A stretch of DNA of 64,000 bases from the NCBI RefSeq assembly GCF_014898055.3, contig NW_023601212.1, forward strand, positions 55,416,329 through 55,480,328. Direction: 5' to 3'. Positions 9,979 through 21,339 of the stretch are shown here, piece by piece. The position numbers were made by a program, and so were the translations under genes. This DNA comes from Talpa occidentalis (Eukaryota > Chordata > Mammalia > Eulipotyphla > Talpidae). A model generated the notes under the pieces. The model was not told the origin of the DNA. It worked only from the letters and a program-made list of their open reading frames with translations, and did no database searches. Numbering within the stretch: the first letter of the stretch is position 1; every line of letters begins with the position of its first letter.

Positions 9979-10774
9979 TTTTTAACACAAATCTTTGTAC
10001 TGAAGGTTTCATTTTTTTTTTTTTTAATGGAGTCTATTATCACTTTTAGGAGACCCATACAATTTATCATATGAAAGAGCAAAATTGAGAAATTCCATGT
10101 TATTTCCTGAACATATTCCAGGTATCACTAAGAGCTCTCCTTTTAATAAAAACATTAAAACCAGTCCTGAAATCCAGTCTTACTTTTGAAATTCCTCTAC
10201 CCCCTATATACGTATTCCATATTTGGATTTTGATAGCAAGGGGCAGATGTGAAATAGCTAGGATCAAATGAGACATACCTGTGAGTCCTGATCTCTGACA
10301 TTACCCTACTTGCCAGCTTGGTCTACTCAGTCAGTTCAACTCCAGAAATAAATATTAAATAAATGAAATGTAATATGACTTCACCCAGCAGATTGCAGAG
10401 CTGTGAAACTGATCACCAGAAATGGCACAGATAAATGTGTTACATTTTCAGGGCTTCATCTTCCTCCTTATCAACAATGTTTTTTTGATATTCAGACTTT
10501 TACACTCCAATGTGAATTTTAACTTGACTTACTGCACTTTCTACAACAATTTGGAAATTATACTTAAGTGCTACTCTAAGAGTGACAAAAAGGTGAGATC
10601 TGTAGTCTTACCTATCATTTACATCAGTAGGGGTTGAGGAAGAAAAGCTTTCCAGAACTTCTAAAATCATACTGGGTAAAGAACAGAATCTTTGGCATTA
10701 TAATTACAGTGTCATAGAAATCTTAGGGAGATTTGCACTTTAGGTCCCTTAGGAAGATCTGTCATTTCTTTTCG
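9979..10774. other. Non-coding DNA, nothing recognised
   Basis: AT-rich text. The 71-codon open frame at 10422-10637 shows no recognisable protein and is probably chance. Confidence 0.5.
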
Positions 10775-11020
10775 TCTCTTTGATTAGCTCCCTCCCTTTA
10801 ATTAGCTTTCAAATCATGCTTATAGTTCAGAGAATACAGTTCCTAGGAATCCAACACTTCAGATACAGAATTCAAGTGGAAAAGAAAAATACAGTTACCA
10901 ATTTCTAGGAGAACTTCCAGTTTTGCTTTCCAGGTGCATTAAAAATGTTTCCTTTTGGCTTAGGGGTATATTTTCTGCTGATTAAAGAAATTGAATTTAT
11001 TATAAAGAATTTTGTTAAAT
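10775..11020 (+). repeat. Diverged local duplication, copy 1
   Basis: It aligns by eye with 12555-12812. Shared stretches include ATTAGCTTTCAAAT, AGGAATCC, GGAAAAGAAAAAT, GTTTTGCT-TCCAGGT and TGCTGATTAAAGAA. This copy is split by a SINE and finishes at 11313-11335 (ATTTAAAAGAAAA). Confidence 0.65.
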
Positions 11021-11297
11021 GGGCCTCTCCGGTGGCGCGGCGGTTGAGCGCTGGGTTGCGAAGCTGCCCTCAGCCTCTGCAGCGCCGGTTCGATCCCCGG
11101 CTGCTCCCCGGCCACCGGAGTAGGGTCCCACATGGCGCGCAGACCTCTCCTGCTGCCCGCTGCGCCCCTCAGCAGTGTACTTCGGTCCTTCTGCCTGCTC
11201 TGCTCCCCGCTCTGGCTCTGGTGAATTCTCTCACCCTCCCGTGATTCTGACTGTACCCAGTGCTTGTATAAATAAATAAATAAATCTTTAAAAAAAA
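11021..11297 (+). mobile_element. SINE-B copy, well preserved
   Basis: Intact A and B boxes. The perfect 15-bp duplication AAAGAATTTTGTTAA lies at 11004-11018 and 11298-11312. It lies inside copy 1 of the local duplication. Confidence 0.95.
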
Positions 11298-11335
11298 AAG
11301 AATTTTGTTAATAATTTAAAAGAAAACTTACTTCA

Positions 11336-11992
11336 CAATATTCTTAAAGAGTTACTAAGAGAACTAGAAGCCCATAACTAGGATCTCATGACCTTCTTGT
11401 AGTTGAAGTTAGGAAATGAAAATGCTCATAAAACATCCTCCAGTGTCAATACTATAGTCAAAGGTAACCTGGGTGAGTCACAAATGTCTCTCATGATGGC
11501 AAATAAAACCAAAGAATCATAGAGATTACCCAAGTACAAACCTGCCATTTGTAGATGATGAAATTAAACCTCAGTTCTAATAGACTTAATGTCTTCCATT
11601 AATGAAGAGCAAAAAATTAAATCTCAGAAACCATTAGGAAAAAGCAGAGCCCAAAGAAATATCACAGTTGTTGCATTCTATGTTTATTCTATCCCCATCC
11701 TTCTTTTCATCCTCTAAATTTCCAGATCACTTTATAACCATTTAATGCAAAGGCCCTTTTTATTCTTTTCTGGAATTTAGCTTCAGCAGAGTTAAGAACC
11801 TTAAAACTGAATTTGCTGAATAGAATTCAGTAGTGCCTTGAAATAGCTTAAGGGGAGTGTAAAGAGAAGAAACATATGCATCTGCAGGTGTGGGACAATT
11901 AAGAAAAGAATCTGTTGTTCATATTGATTTATCAGCATCCCAGTACAGACACATGTATTGTTTTCTAAGAAATCACAAAGCATAAAATGAAC
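11336..11992. other. Non-coding DNA, nothing recognised
   Basis: No gene, SINE or LTR was recognised before the LTR-1 copy. Confidence 0.5.
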
Positions 11993-11997
11993 CTGAG

Positions 11998-12465
11998 TGT
12001 AGGGTGAAGAAAAAATGTCAGGCTTTTCTGCCCTCCCGCCATCAGGATAGATGATGGATCCTTGCGGTCCTGAATGCATGCCTGATGGTGGGCACCTGGA
12101 GTAGTGTGTGGGCAGATGTAGATGGGATTCACCTGGGCTAAGACTGTGCTTTTTAAGGGCGGCGTCATGGGGACACCAGCAGAAGAAGCCAAGAGAGAAG
12201 CTGAGAAAGAAGCAGAAGAAGCCGAAAGAGAAGCTGAGAGAGAGGCAAGAGAAGCAGAAACCGAGAGAAGGCCGGAGAGCCCAGAGTGAAGACCTGCTGG
12301 GGGCTGGGAGGCCTGCCAGCCTACTGGCCCCCCAGTGCCCATGCCTGCCATGTACCAAGTAATCCCAATTAAAGACCTGCAAAAACCACTGAGGACTCTG
12401 ACTCCTCCTTTGCCCGGTCTGCAGGATCATAGAAAACCTGCTCCGTGACCGTTCCTGCCCTTACA
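11998..12465 (+). mobile_element. LTR-1 solo LTR, copy 1
   Basis: 468 bp, starting TGTAGGGTGAAG and ending CCTTACA, with the perfect 5-bp duplication CTGAG (11993-11997; 12466-12470). It has a TTTTTAAGG TATA-like box near 12150 and an AATTAAA signal near 12366. Between them lies a purine-rich degenerate array (12178-12276) built of GAAGC/GAGAGA units. The open frames crossing it (11801-12430 minus, 12108-12362 plus) are low-complexity readings of that array and not genes. Confidence 0.9.
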
Positions 12466-12554
12466 CTGAGTTCAATAACAAGAAAGAACAGATATGAAGA
12501 AAATCACTGTGCTTAAAATTAATACTATTTTTGCCTCATGAAGGATAAAAATGA

Positions 12555-12812
12555 CTTCTAGTCTCTCTTTGCTAAATGCTCCCTATAATTAGCTTTCAAA
12601 TAGTGCGTATAATGTGGGGAGTTCAGTCCTCAGGAATCCTACATTTCAGGATTCAAATGGAAAAGAAAAATGCAGAGTTCTTGCCAATTAGAGTTTTGCT
12701 GTCCAGGTATATTGGAAGTGGTTCTAGTTGGCTGAAGAATATAGTATATGCTGATTAAAGAACTTTGATTTACTACAAGGTTTTCTGTAATCATTTAAAA
12801 GAAAAAACAAAA
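12555..12812 (+). repeat. Diverged local duplication, copy 2
   Basis: Homologous to 10775-11020 plus 11313-11335, roughly three-quarters identical by eye with a few indels. It lacks the SINE. The two copies are about 1.8 kb apart, and LTR-1 copy 1 lies between them. Confidence 0.65.
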
Positions 12813-12898
12813 CAGAAGGAAAGGGAGGTGGGTAAGGATGGAATTGGACTTTTGGTGGTGAACTTAGTGGAGTATACGCAGTTAATTTTTAATGATGT

Positions 12899-13341
12899 TG
12901 TAGGGGCAGGAGGACACGGAGCAGGATCTCTATGATTGGAGCAGACAGGTAAAGGAGGAGTCCTGGAGCCCTCAGTGGATTTTGCAGGCTTTTATAGGGA
13001 TTTACCAGGTACACAGCAAGCAGAGGTGCTGGGGGGGCCGGGAGGCTGGCAGGCCTCCCAGCCCCCAGCAAGTCTTCACTCTTTCTGGGCTCTCTGCTTC
13101 TCGTGGTTCTCTATGCTTCTCTGCTCTTCGTGGTTCTGCTTCTCTCTATTCATTCTGCTGGCATCCATATGATGCCGCCCTTATAAGCCCAGTCTTTCAG
13201 CCCAGGTGAATCCCATCTACATATGCCCACACCATATTCCAGGTGCACGCCATCAGGCATGCATTCAGGACCACAGGGTTCCGTCATCTATCCTAATGGT
13301 GGGAGGACAGAAAAGCCTGATACTTTTTACCTTACCCTACA
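12899..13341 (-). mobile_element. LTR-1 solo LTR, copy 2
   Basis: TGTAGGGGCAGG...CCCTACA, the reverse complement of the copy 1 family. The flanks GATGT (12894-12898) and GATAG (13342-13346) agree in three of five bases and may be a worn target duplication. The purine array region differs in length and unit from copy 1, with TTCTCGTGG-type units here. Confidence 0.85.
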
Positions 13342-13769
13342 GATAGATGTAAAACTGAAATGTGTATCTTATTATCATGTAGTGTGAAGGTGTCTGATCA
13401 GACCACTACAAGATTCCCAGAACTAGTCCCAGTCTCCTCCAGACACCCTGCTCTGGCATGCAGAGTATTTTGAGTTAAGAGTCATGAAATCCCTTGAGGC
13501 TGAAGACTCCTACCTTGTGTTGATCCTTCACCCTTCCCTTATCAAAGAAGAAATCATCATAACCTAAGTTTCTGCCCTTTTCATAGTCAGGGAAGAAATT
13601 ACTGCTCCTCCTCCTGACCTAGAAGAATGTAGTTCGTTGTTGTTGTTGTTGTTTTATGCAGGTGGGGTCACTCATCTAGTTGTAGGTTCATCAATGAACA
13701 TGTTCCCTTTTATCTAAGTCTTTACTCTCAGAATAAAGAATGAGGTCCCTCATCTTATCATGTGAAGAG
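13342..13769. other. Non-coding DNA, nothing recognised
   Basis: It contains a short (TTG)n run at about 13633-13653. Nothing else could be assigned. Confidence 0.5.
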
Positions 13770-13774
13770 CACCC

Positions 13775-14178
13775 TGTAAAGGGCAGGATGGACACAGTGC
13801 AAGTTTTCTAGGATCCAGCAGACCGGGTAAAGAAGTCAGAGTCCTCAGTGGTTTTTTGCAGGTCTTTTATTAGGATTTACCCAGTACACAGCAGGCAGGG
13901 TGCTGGGGGCCCGGGAGGCTGGCAGTCCTCCAGCCCCCAGCTCTCTGCTTCTCTCTCTGTTTCTCTCTCGGCTTCTCCTGCTTCTTTCTCAGCTTCTGCA
14001 GGCATCCCCGTGACGCCGCCCTTAAAAGCACAGTCTTAGCCCAGGTGAATCCTATTTACATCTGCCCACACCCTACTCCAGGTGCCCGCCATCAGACATG
14101 CATTCAGGACCGCAAGGATCCATCATCTGTCCTGATGGCGGGAGGGCAGAAAAGCCTGACATTTTTCCTTACTCTGCA
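13775..14178 (-). mobile_element. LTR-1 solo LTR, copy 3
   Basis: TGTAAAGGGCAGG...ACTCTGCA, flanked by CACCC at 13770-13774 and 14179-14183 (perfect). The CTTCTCTCT-type array (about 13946-14003) is the complement of the purine array. The 404-bp length is shorter than copy 1 because of that array. Confidence 0.9.
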
Positions 14179-14183
14179 CACCC

Positions 14184-14482
14184 CCTCCATCCCTTAATGT
14201 TTCCTAAAGATAGGATAAATATACTCAGTCCACACCATTATTCTTTAGAATTTATAACCATGTGAATTCTCCATATGTGTATTTTAAAATTTGACCTTTT
14301 TTCCCTGTGAATCTGTCTGATGTTAATTTGTTCATTCATCCAGCCTTTGAAGAACCCAGATGCACAAGGGCAATTTCCCTTGTGCCCCAGCGAATGTCAC
14401 TTCAGTAAAAAAATAAATGAATAATAAATTGTAGGTGAAGTAATAAAATAGAAGAGGAAAAAATAACGATACTAATTTTTAG
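14184..14482. other. Non-coding DNA with an LTR-4 end fragment
   Basis: About 14295-14395 (+) resembles the 3' end of LTR-4 (CTGTCTGATG, CCAGCCT, GAACCCAGA, CCCTTGTGCCC). The rest is unassigned. Confidence 0.4.
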
Positions 14483-14494
14483 AGATAATTTTTT

Positions 14495-14735
14495 ATTTCA
14501 GGATTTTTTTATTTACTTATGCATAGAAGAACTGGGGTGTAGGTCAGAGGTGCAGAGGGTAAGAGGACTCACCAGAGACAGAGTGGGGAGCAGAACTACT
14601 AAAATACACTGCTGAGGGGAGCAGTGGGAAAGACAGGAGAGGTCTGCTGTGCCATGTGGGTAGCTTCATGGCCAGGGAACGAACTCATGCCTCAGTGGAG
14701 CTTGATAACGCTGAGACTTTAACCCTTGCGCCCCT
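14495..14735 (-). mobile_element. SINE-A copy
   Basis: Reversed, moderately diverged and slightly shortened. The flanks AGATAATTTTTT (14483-14494) and AAATAATTTTTT (14737-14748) form the target duplication. Confidence 0.85.
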
Positions 14736-14748
14736 GAAATAATTTTTT

Positions 14749-15037
14749 CTTCTGTTGAATCCCTATGAGCAAAATAACATGCACTCCCCAACTGTGCTAG
14801 ATCATTGTAATAATGGTTCCCAAATTATCACGTGACTCCCTCTTCATAGCCCTTTGCAGTGTGCTGTTGTCTCTCTGTCAAAAGGTGGCATCTATTCTAT
14901 CACCTAGAATCTGAGCCAGTTTGTTAATTTCTTTGATGACTTTCTTTGGTGGTGACAGTGAAGTGTGAACTCTGAAGCCTATATTTTAAGATATTTACAG
15001 TTTCCTCTTTCATTGTTTGGGAACAAAATTGCCATGT
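14749..15037. other. Non-coding DNA up to the L1 target site
   Basis: No feature is recognised. It ends at the L1 target duplication AAAAAGCTTTAACTC (15038-15052). Confidence 0.6.
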
Positions 15038-15052
15038 AAAAAGCTTTAACTC

Positions 15053-16376
15053 GGGCGGAGCAACATGGCGGCGAGGAGACGCTGCGAGTAAGATCTCCCA
15101 TTAAAAAAAAGTTAATAGGGAGGAAAAGCGGCAGGTCCCAGTGAGAACTGGGACACGGAAGATAAACGGACGACTCCAGCAAACTGCCCAAAAAAGAAAG
15201 TTGCCATAAAAGAGGACCAGAAGGGAGGGAAGCGCAGAACCCTGCTCCCCTCCCCCGCCCACAAAGTCGGCACTCTCCGACCCGCAGAGAGGAGGAAAAC
15301 AACAATCCAAAACGGCCAACAAGAACCACGGACGCAGCAAGTGGGAATGTGAGTGGAAAGGAACTATTTCAGCCACCACACCCCGTGAACGGGACCTGTG
15401 GAGAACCCTGCAGGATCCGCCGCGGAGGTGAGCTCCAGGCGCCATTAAAGAGAGCCCCGCTCCCCCAGGAGGAGACCAGCACCAGCACACAGCCCCGGCC
15501 GCCCGGTAAGCTTGCGCGGAAAGCGGCGCGCTGAAAAAGCAGACGCGGATCCGGATCAGATCGCAGCTGCCCAGGACCCCACGCCTGCGACCTAGGCTTG
15601 CGGAGAGACATGCGGAGGCCCTCCCTGAGTGAGCAGGAACCAGGCGCCCAGGCAGGGGAGCGGGATTCAAAAGGCGCCATTCCGGCGCCACTGATCTGGG
15701 CTACAGCCCGCGTCCTGGAACTGAGGGCTTTGGAACTGAGACCCGGGGCACGAAATTAGGGGCGTGGGTTCCCCACGACGGTGGGGCACAAGGCAGACAC
15801 AGCACCCCAAAGCCGTTGAGGTGTACCCTACCATCCCCGCTCTGCTCCCTATACCACGAGGTGGAAAATCAGCTCCCCAAGGGCTCTAGGAGAGATCTCT
15901 GGCGCCACCTAGCGACTTGAAGCCAGCACAGGCTCCTGAAGAAGCTAGTGGCCAGCTGGGGAGTGAGCCCACACCGGGCCCCTTCCGAACAAGTAGTCTG
16001 AGCCCACAGGGAGAGCGAGCACCCACAGCCGGGACAGACCAGGCGCGCAGAAGAGTGTGCCTGAGACCAGACGTGCAGGGAGTGTGTCCCACATCACCAT
16101 TTTAGAACAGGGACATTTCTTCAGTAAAGACTACCTGCAGAAGGCTTCAAGGAGCCATAGGTGAGCGGGGGAAGTTCGCCCACGCCAGACCCCCTCTGGC
16201 CTGCAGTCCAAGCCCAGAGGGGGAGCAGGAACCCACCCCCGGGGCAGACCAGGCGCACAGGGGAGTGTGTCCCCACATCGGCATTTTAGAACAGGGACCT
16301 TTCTCCAGTAAAGGCTGCTTGAAACTGACAGATGACTCCTGGAGGAACCAGAGGGGAACAGAGAAGCTCACCCAAG
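15053..16376 (+). promoter_or_regulatory. L1 5' UTR / internal promoter region
   Basis: 1.3 kb of GC-rich sequence upstream of ORF1, starting GGGCGGAGCAACATGGCGGC. In L1 elements this region holds the internal pol II promoter. The GGCGG and AACATGGCGGC start resembles the YY1-type site known in other mammalian L1s (inference). The distal half contains two imperfect repeats of about 180-210 bp, each ending in CATTTTAGAACAGGGAC (about 15916-16130 and 16145-16312). Confidence 0.75.
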
Positions 16377-17442
16377 ATGCCGGCCAGTCCCAACAACACA
16401 GTGTCCCAACGCATACGGCAAATTAGAAAACAGACAGTAGGGAGGAGAAGAACCACACGCAACCTAGCAACTCTCCAGAGAAAAAGCACACCACAAAAAG
16501 AAAACCAGCCCCCAGATTGCAATCACAATAACTTGGAAGAATTTCTGAGCCTTCCAGAAAGAGAATTTAAAATTGCCGTGATTAAAAAACTGACAGAAGT
16601 CATAAAGGAAAACAATGATAAGGGAAAAATAATCAACGATCAGAAGAATGCAATTGAGTCCCTAGAGAGGGAAAACAATGGTCAGAAGAATGAAATTGAG
16701 TCCCTAAAGAGGGAAGTAAAAGAAATGCAGGAGATCAAAGAATTAATGGAAGAACTAAAGAATTCTGGGAAAAGCAATGAAAGCAGAATAGATGAAATGG
16801 AAGAACGAATAAGTAATCTTGAGACACAGAAATAAAAAGAACCAAAACAGAAAAGGAAAGAGAAGTATGAAGGAAAAAGAACGAAGAAAGACTTCGGGAA
16901 CTATCTGACTCCATGAGGAAAGGAAATATAAGAGTTATAGGAATACCAGAAGGAGAGGAGAGAGATGTAGGAACAGAGAAAATATTCAAAGAGATAATTG
17001 AAGAGAACTTCCAAATGTGAAGAAGGAGCTGAAAATTGATATACAAGAAGCAAGAAGAACACCAAACTTCCACGACGAAAGGAAAAATACAGCAAGACAC
17101 ATAATAGTAAAGCTCCCAAGAATCCAGGACAAGGAAAAAATAATGAAGCTGGCAAGAGGGAAGAAACAGATAACATTCAAAGGAAAACCAATCAGGCTGA
17201 CATCAGACTTCTCCGAAGAAACACTACGGGCAAGGAGAGAGTGGAGGGACATAGTCAACAGAATCCAAGAAAACAGATGCCAACCAAGAATACTCTATCC
17301 CGCAAAGCTCTCCTTCCTCTTTGAAGAAAGAATATGGACCTTCCCAGACAAACAGAAACTCCGGAATTTCATTGCAACTAAACCCCCACTCCAAAAAATA
17401 ATACAAGGAGTCCTAAAGCCAGAACCTCAGAGGGACGAATAA
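16377..17442 (+). pseudogene. L1 ORF1 (ORF1p), frameshifted
   Basis: ORF1p is the trimeric RNA-binding chaperone of the L1 RNP. The start at 16377 (MPASPNNTV...) is the conserved one, and the upstream in-frame ATG at 16332 lies in the 5' UTR. The basic N-terminus and a coiled coil (heptads rich in E, K, N, I, L) read in one frame to a TAA at 16833-16835. The RRM core continues in other frames (about 16860-17020), and the C-terminal domain is open at 17017-17442 with the expected motifs (IIVKLPRIQDKEKI, RILYPAKLSF). At least two frame changes and several stops separate them. Codons 89-116 contain an exact-length 14-residue tandem repeat. Confidence 0.9.
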
Positions 17443-17512
17443 CAATGAAAGAAGGACAAAAAAAAAGTTATTAAAAGAATAAATAAATAAAATCAAAGGA
17501 AAGACAAGCACA

Positions 17513-20500
17513 ATGGCAAATACAGATGTTAACATATCAATATTAACTCTAAATGTAAATGGACTAAACTCTTCAATAAAAAGACACAGAGTTGCAGCCT
17601 GGATTAAGAAAACAAACCCAACCTTTTGCTGTCTCCAGGAAACACATTTAGCTACAAAAGATAAAAATAGGCTCAAAGTTAAAGGATGGAAAACAATCCT
17701 ACAAGCAAATGGACCAAAAAAGAAAGCAGGAACAGCTATACTTATATCAGATAAAACAGATTTCAAACTCAAAAAGATAAAAAGAGACCCCAATGGTCAC
17801 TACATTATGATCAAGGGGACAATACTTCAAGAAGAAATAACACTCATTAACATATACTCACCAAACGAAGGAGCACCAAAATATATCAGACAACTGTTGT
17901 CCTCTCTGAAAACAGACATCAGAGAAAACACATACGTAGTGGGAGACTTCAGCACACCACTATCAACAATGGATAGATCAACAAGACAAAAAATAAGTAA
18001 AGAAACCAAAGCTCTAAATAAGGACCTAGAGCAATTGGGCTTAACAGACATCTATAGAACACTAAACCCCAAAAAAACGGAGTACACATTTTTCTCAAGC
18101 GCACACGGATCATTCTCCAGGATCGATCACATACTGGGGCACAAGACAAACATCAACAGATACACCAAGATTGAAATCATATCAACCATCTTTTCTGACC
18201 ATGAAGGCATCAAACTAGAAATAAACCATAAAAAGAAGGCAAGGAACTTTCCTACCTCATGGAGATTAAAAACCACACTACTGGAAGACCATTGGACTAA
18301 TGAGGAGATCAAAGAAGAAATTAAAAAATTTTTTTAATTGAACGACAAGGAGGACAACAATATCCTAAATGTAAGGGATGCAGCAAAAGCAGTAATAAGA
18401 GGAAAATATATAGCAATAGAAGCTCACATCAAGAAACAAGAAAGAACGCAAAGAAACAACCTAATCTCGAAGCTCAAAGATCTAGAAAAGAACAACAAAA
18501 AAAACCCCAAACCAGTAGAAGAAAAGAAATAATAAAAACCAAAGCAGAAATAAATGAAATTGAAACTAAAAAAACAATCCAAAAGATCAATGAAACCAAG
18601 AGCTGGTTCTTTGAAAAAAATCAATAAAATAGACAAACCCCTAGCCAAGCTCACAAAGGAAAAAAGGGAGAAAGCACAAATACACAGGATCATAAATGAA
18701 AGAGGAGAAATCACAACGGACACAGCAGAAATCAAAAGAATAATCAGTAACTACTATGAACAGTTATATGGAAACAAGTTCAACAATCTAGAGGAGATGG
18801 ACAAATTCCTACAACTCTACAATCACCCAAAGCTAGATAAAGAAGAAATAGAACACCTAAAAGACCAATTACAATTAGCGAATTGAAATGGTAATCAAAA
18901 ACCTCCCCAAAAACAAAAGCCCAGGACCTGATGGATTTACAAATGAATTCTACCAAACATTCAGAGACGAATTAGTGCCTATCCTTCACAAACTCTTTCC
19001 AAAAAATTGAGAAGGAAGGGACAATAGCAAACACGTTTTATGAAGCCAACATTACACTAATACCAAAACCGAACAAGGACAACACAAAAAAGGAAAACTA
19101 CAGGCCAATCTCCCTAATGAACACTGATGCAAAAATCCTCAATAAAATTTTAGCTATCAGAATCCAACAATGTATCCATAAGATAATTCACCACGACCAA
19201 GTAGGATTCATTCCAGGGACACAAGGATGGTTTAACATCCGAAAATCAATCAACGTTATCCAACACATCAACAAAAAGAAATATAAAAACCATATGATAA
19301 TATCAATAGATGCTGAGAAAGCTTTCGACAAAGTGCAACACCCATTCATGATAAAAGCCCTTGAAATTCTGGGGATACAAGGAACATACCTCAACATCAT
19401 AAAGGCCATCTATGACAAGCCAACAGCCAGTATCATTCTCAATGGTGAAAAGCTGAAAGCAATTCCATTAAGATCTGGAACAAGACAAGGATGTCCACTC
19501 TCACCACTGCTTTTCAATATAATACTGGAAGTCCTAGCCAGGGCAATAAGACAAGAGAAAGACATCCAAGGAATCCAAATAGGAAAAGAAGAAGTCAAAC
19601 TATCACTATTTGCAGACGATATGATATTATACATAGAGAACCCCAAAAACTCCACAGAAAAGCTAATTCAACTCATCAATCAGTTCAGTAAAGTGGCAGG
19701 ATACAAAATCAACACGCAAAAGTCAGTAGCCTTCTTATACACAAACAATAAATCTGAAGAAGAAGAAATCAAAAAAACCATCCCTTTTTTTATTGAAACA
19801 AAAAAAATCAAATATTTGGGAATAAATCTAACAAAAGAGGTAAAGGACCTATACAAAGAAAACTATAAAACACTGTTAAAAGAAATAGAAGAAGACACAA
19901 AGAAATGGAGAGACATCCCCTGCTCATGGATTGGAAGAATAAACATTATTAAAATGACCATCCTTCCAAAAGCAATATACAGATTCAATGCTATTCCAAT
20001 CAAAATTTCAATGTCATTCTTCAAAGAAATAGAACAATTATTGATGAAATTCATATGGAATCACAAAAAAACCCGAATAGCCAAAGCTCTCCTGAAAAAA
20101 AAAAGAAGGGAATGGAGGCATCACACTCCCAGACTTCAAACTCTACTACAAAGCCATAATCATCAAAACTGCATGGTATTGGAACAAGAACAGACATACA
20201 GACCAATGGAATCGAATAGAAAATCCAGAAATAAACCCACAGATTTATGGTCAACTAATCTTTGACAAAGGAGCAAAAACTATGCATTGGAGCAAAGAAA
20301 GTTTGTTCAATAAATGGTGCTGGGAAAACTGGGTCGCTACATGCAAAAGAATGAAGCTTGACCACTACCTCACACCATACACAAAAATCAACTCAAAATG
20401 GATTAAAGAACTAGACATAAGACCTGAAACCATAAAATATATAGAAGGAAATATAGGCGAAACACTACGTGATTTGCACATCAAAGACATCTTTACAGAC

Positions 20501-21339
20501 ACATCACCCAAAGCAGTGATAGTGAAGGCAAAGATAAACAGCTGGGACTACATCAAATTAAAGAGCTTTTGCACAGCAAAAGAGACAATAACAAAAACAA
20601 AGAGAAACCCCACCAACTGGGAGAACATTTTTGCACCCAACACTAATGATAAAGGACTGATCACAAAAATCTGCAAAGAGCTGATGAGACTCAACAACAA
20701 CAAAGAAAAGAATCCAGTCAAAAAATGGGCAGAAGAGCTAAAAAGAAACTTCTCTGAAGAGGAAATGCAAATGGCCAACAGGCATATGAAAAAATGTTCA
20801 ACATCACTTGTCATCAGGGAAATGCAAATCAAAACTACCATGAGATACCATCTTACACCAGTGAGAATGGCACATATTTAAAAACTAGCAACAACAAATG
20901 TTGGCGAGGGTGTGGAGAAAAAGGAACTCTTCTGCACTGTTGGTGGGAGTGCAAACTGGTCCAACCACTGTGGAAAGCTGTGTGGAGATTTCTGGACCTA
21001 CTAAACATAGAGCTTCCATATGATCCAGCAATTCCACTCCTAGGTATTTACCCAAAGGACACAGAAACATCAATTCCAAAGAACACCTGCACCCCTATGT
21101 TTATAGCAGCACTGTTTACAATAGCTAAGCTTTGGAAACAACCCAAATGCCCAAAAATAGATGACTGGATCAAGAAGATGTGGTACATATATACCATGGA
21201 ATATTACTCAGCATTCAAAAAAGATAAACACATGCAATTTGCAGCAACATGGATGGCGCTGGAAGGGATCATGCTCAGTGAAATAAGCCAAAAAGAAAAA
21301 GAAAAATACCGGATGGTCTCACTCATAGCAGGAATCTAG
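17513..21339 (+). pseudogene. L1 ORF2 (endonuclease-reverse transcriptase), broken
   Basis: ORF2p nicks target DNA and reverse-transcribes L1 RNA. Endonuclease domain: 17513-18337, with QETH, VGDF and SDHEGI motifs. Residue 147 (codon 17951-17953, AGC) is Ser where L1 endonucleases have a catalytic Asn. A TAA in a T-run ends it, and the text resumes in the same frame at 18338. Frames then shift near 18530, 18610, 18885 and 19000. Reverse transcriptase core: 19117-20265, open, with the catalytic FADD at 19609-19620. Two further open pieces (20282-20881, 20794-21339) hold the C-terminal region, including the Cys-rich [18 protein letters not shown] motif. The span (3827 bp) is about the normal ORF2 length, so damage is by small indels. 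Confidence 0.93.

Noticed and set aside
11801..12430. 209-codon open frame on the minus strand, Ser/Ala/Phe-rich
   Set aside because: It is the antisense of the purine-rich array of LTR-1. Low-complexity composition and no conservation between LTR-1 copies.
15101..15691. 196-codon open frame on the minus strand of the L1 5' UTR
   Set aside because: GC-rich sequence makes long chance frames. The antisense ORF0 known in primate L1 is shorter and unrelated in what I can see, so I found no support for an L1 antisense protein.
19117..20265. A cellular or retroviral reverse transcriptase gene
   Set aside because: The FADD motif and the surroundings (endonuclease upstream, Cys-rich end downstream, poly(A), 15-bp duplication) show it is L1 ORF2.
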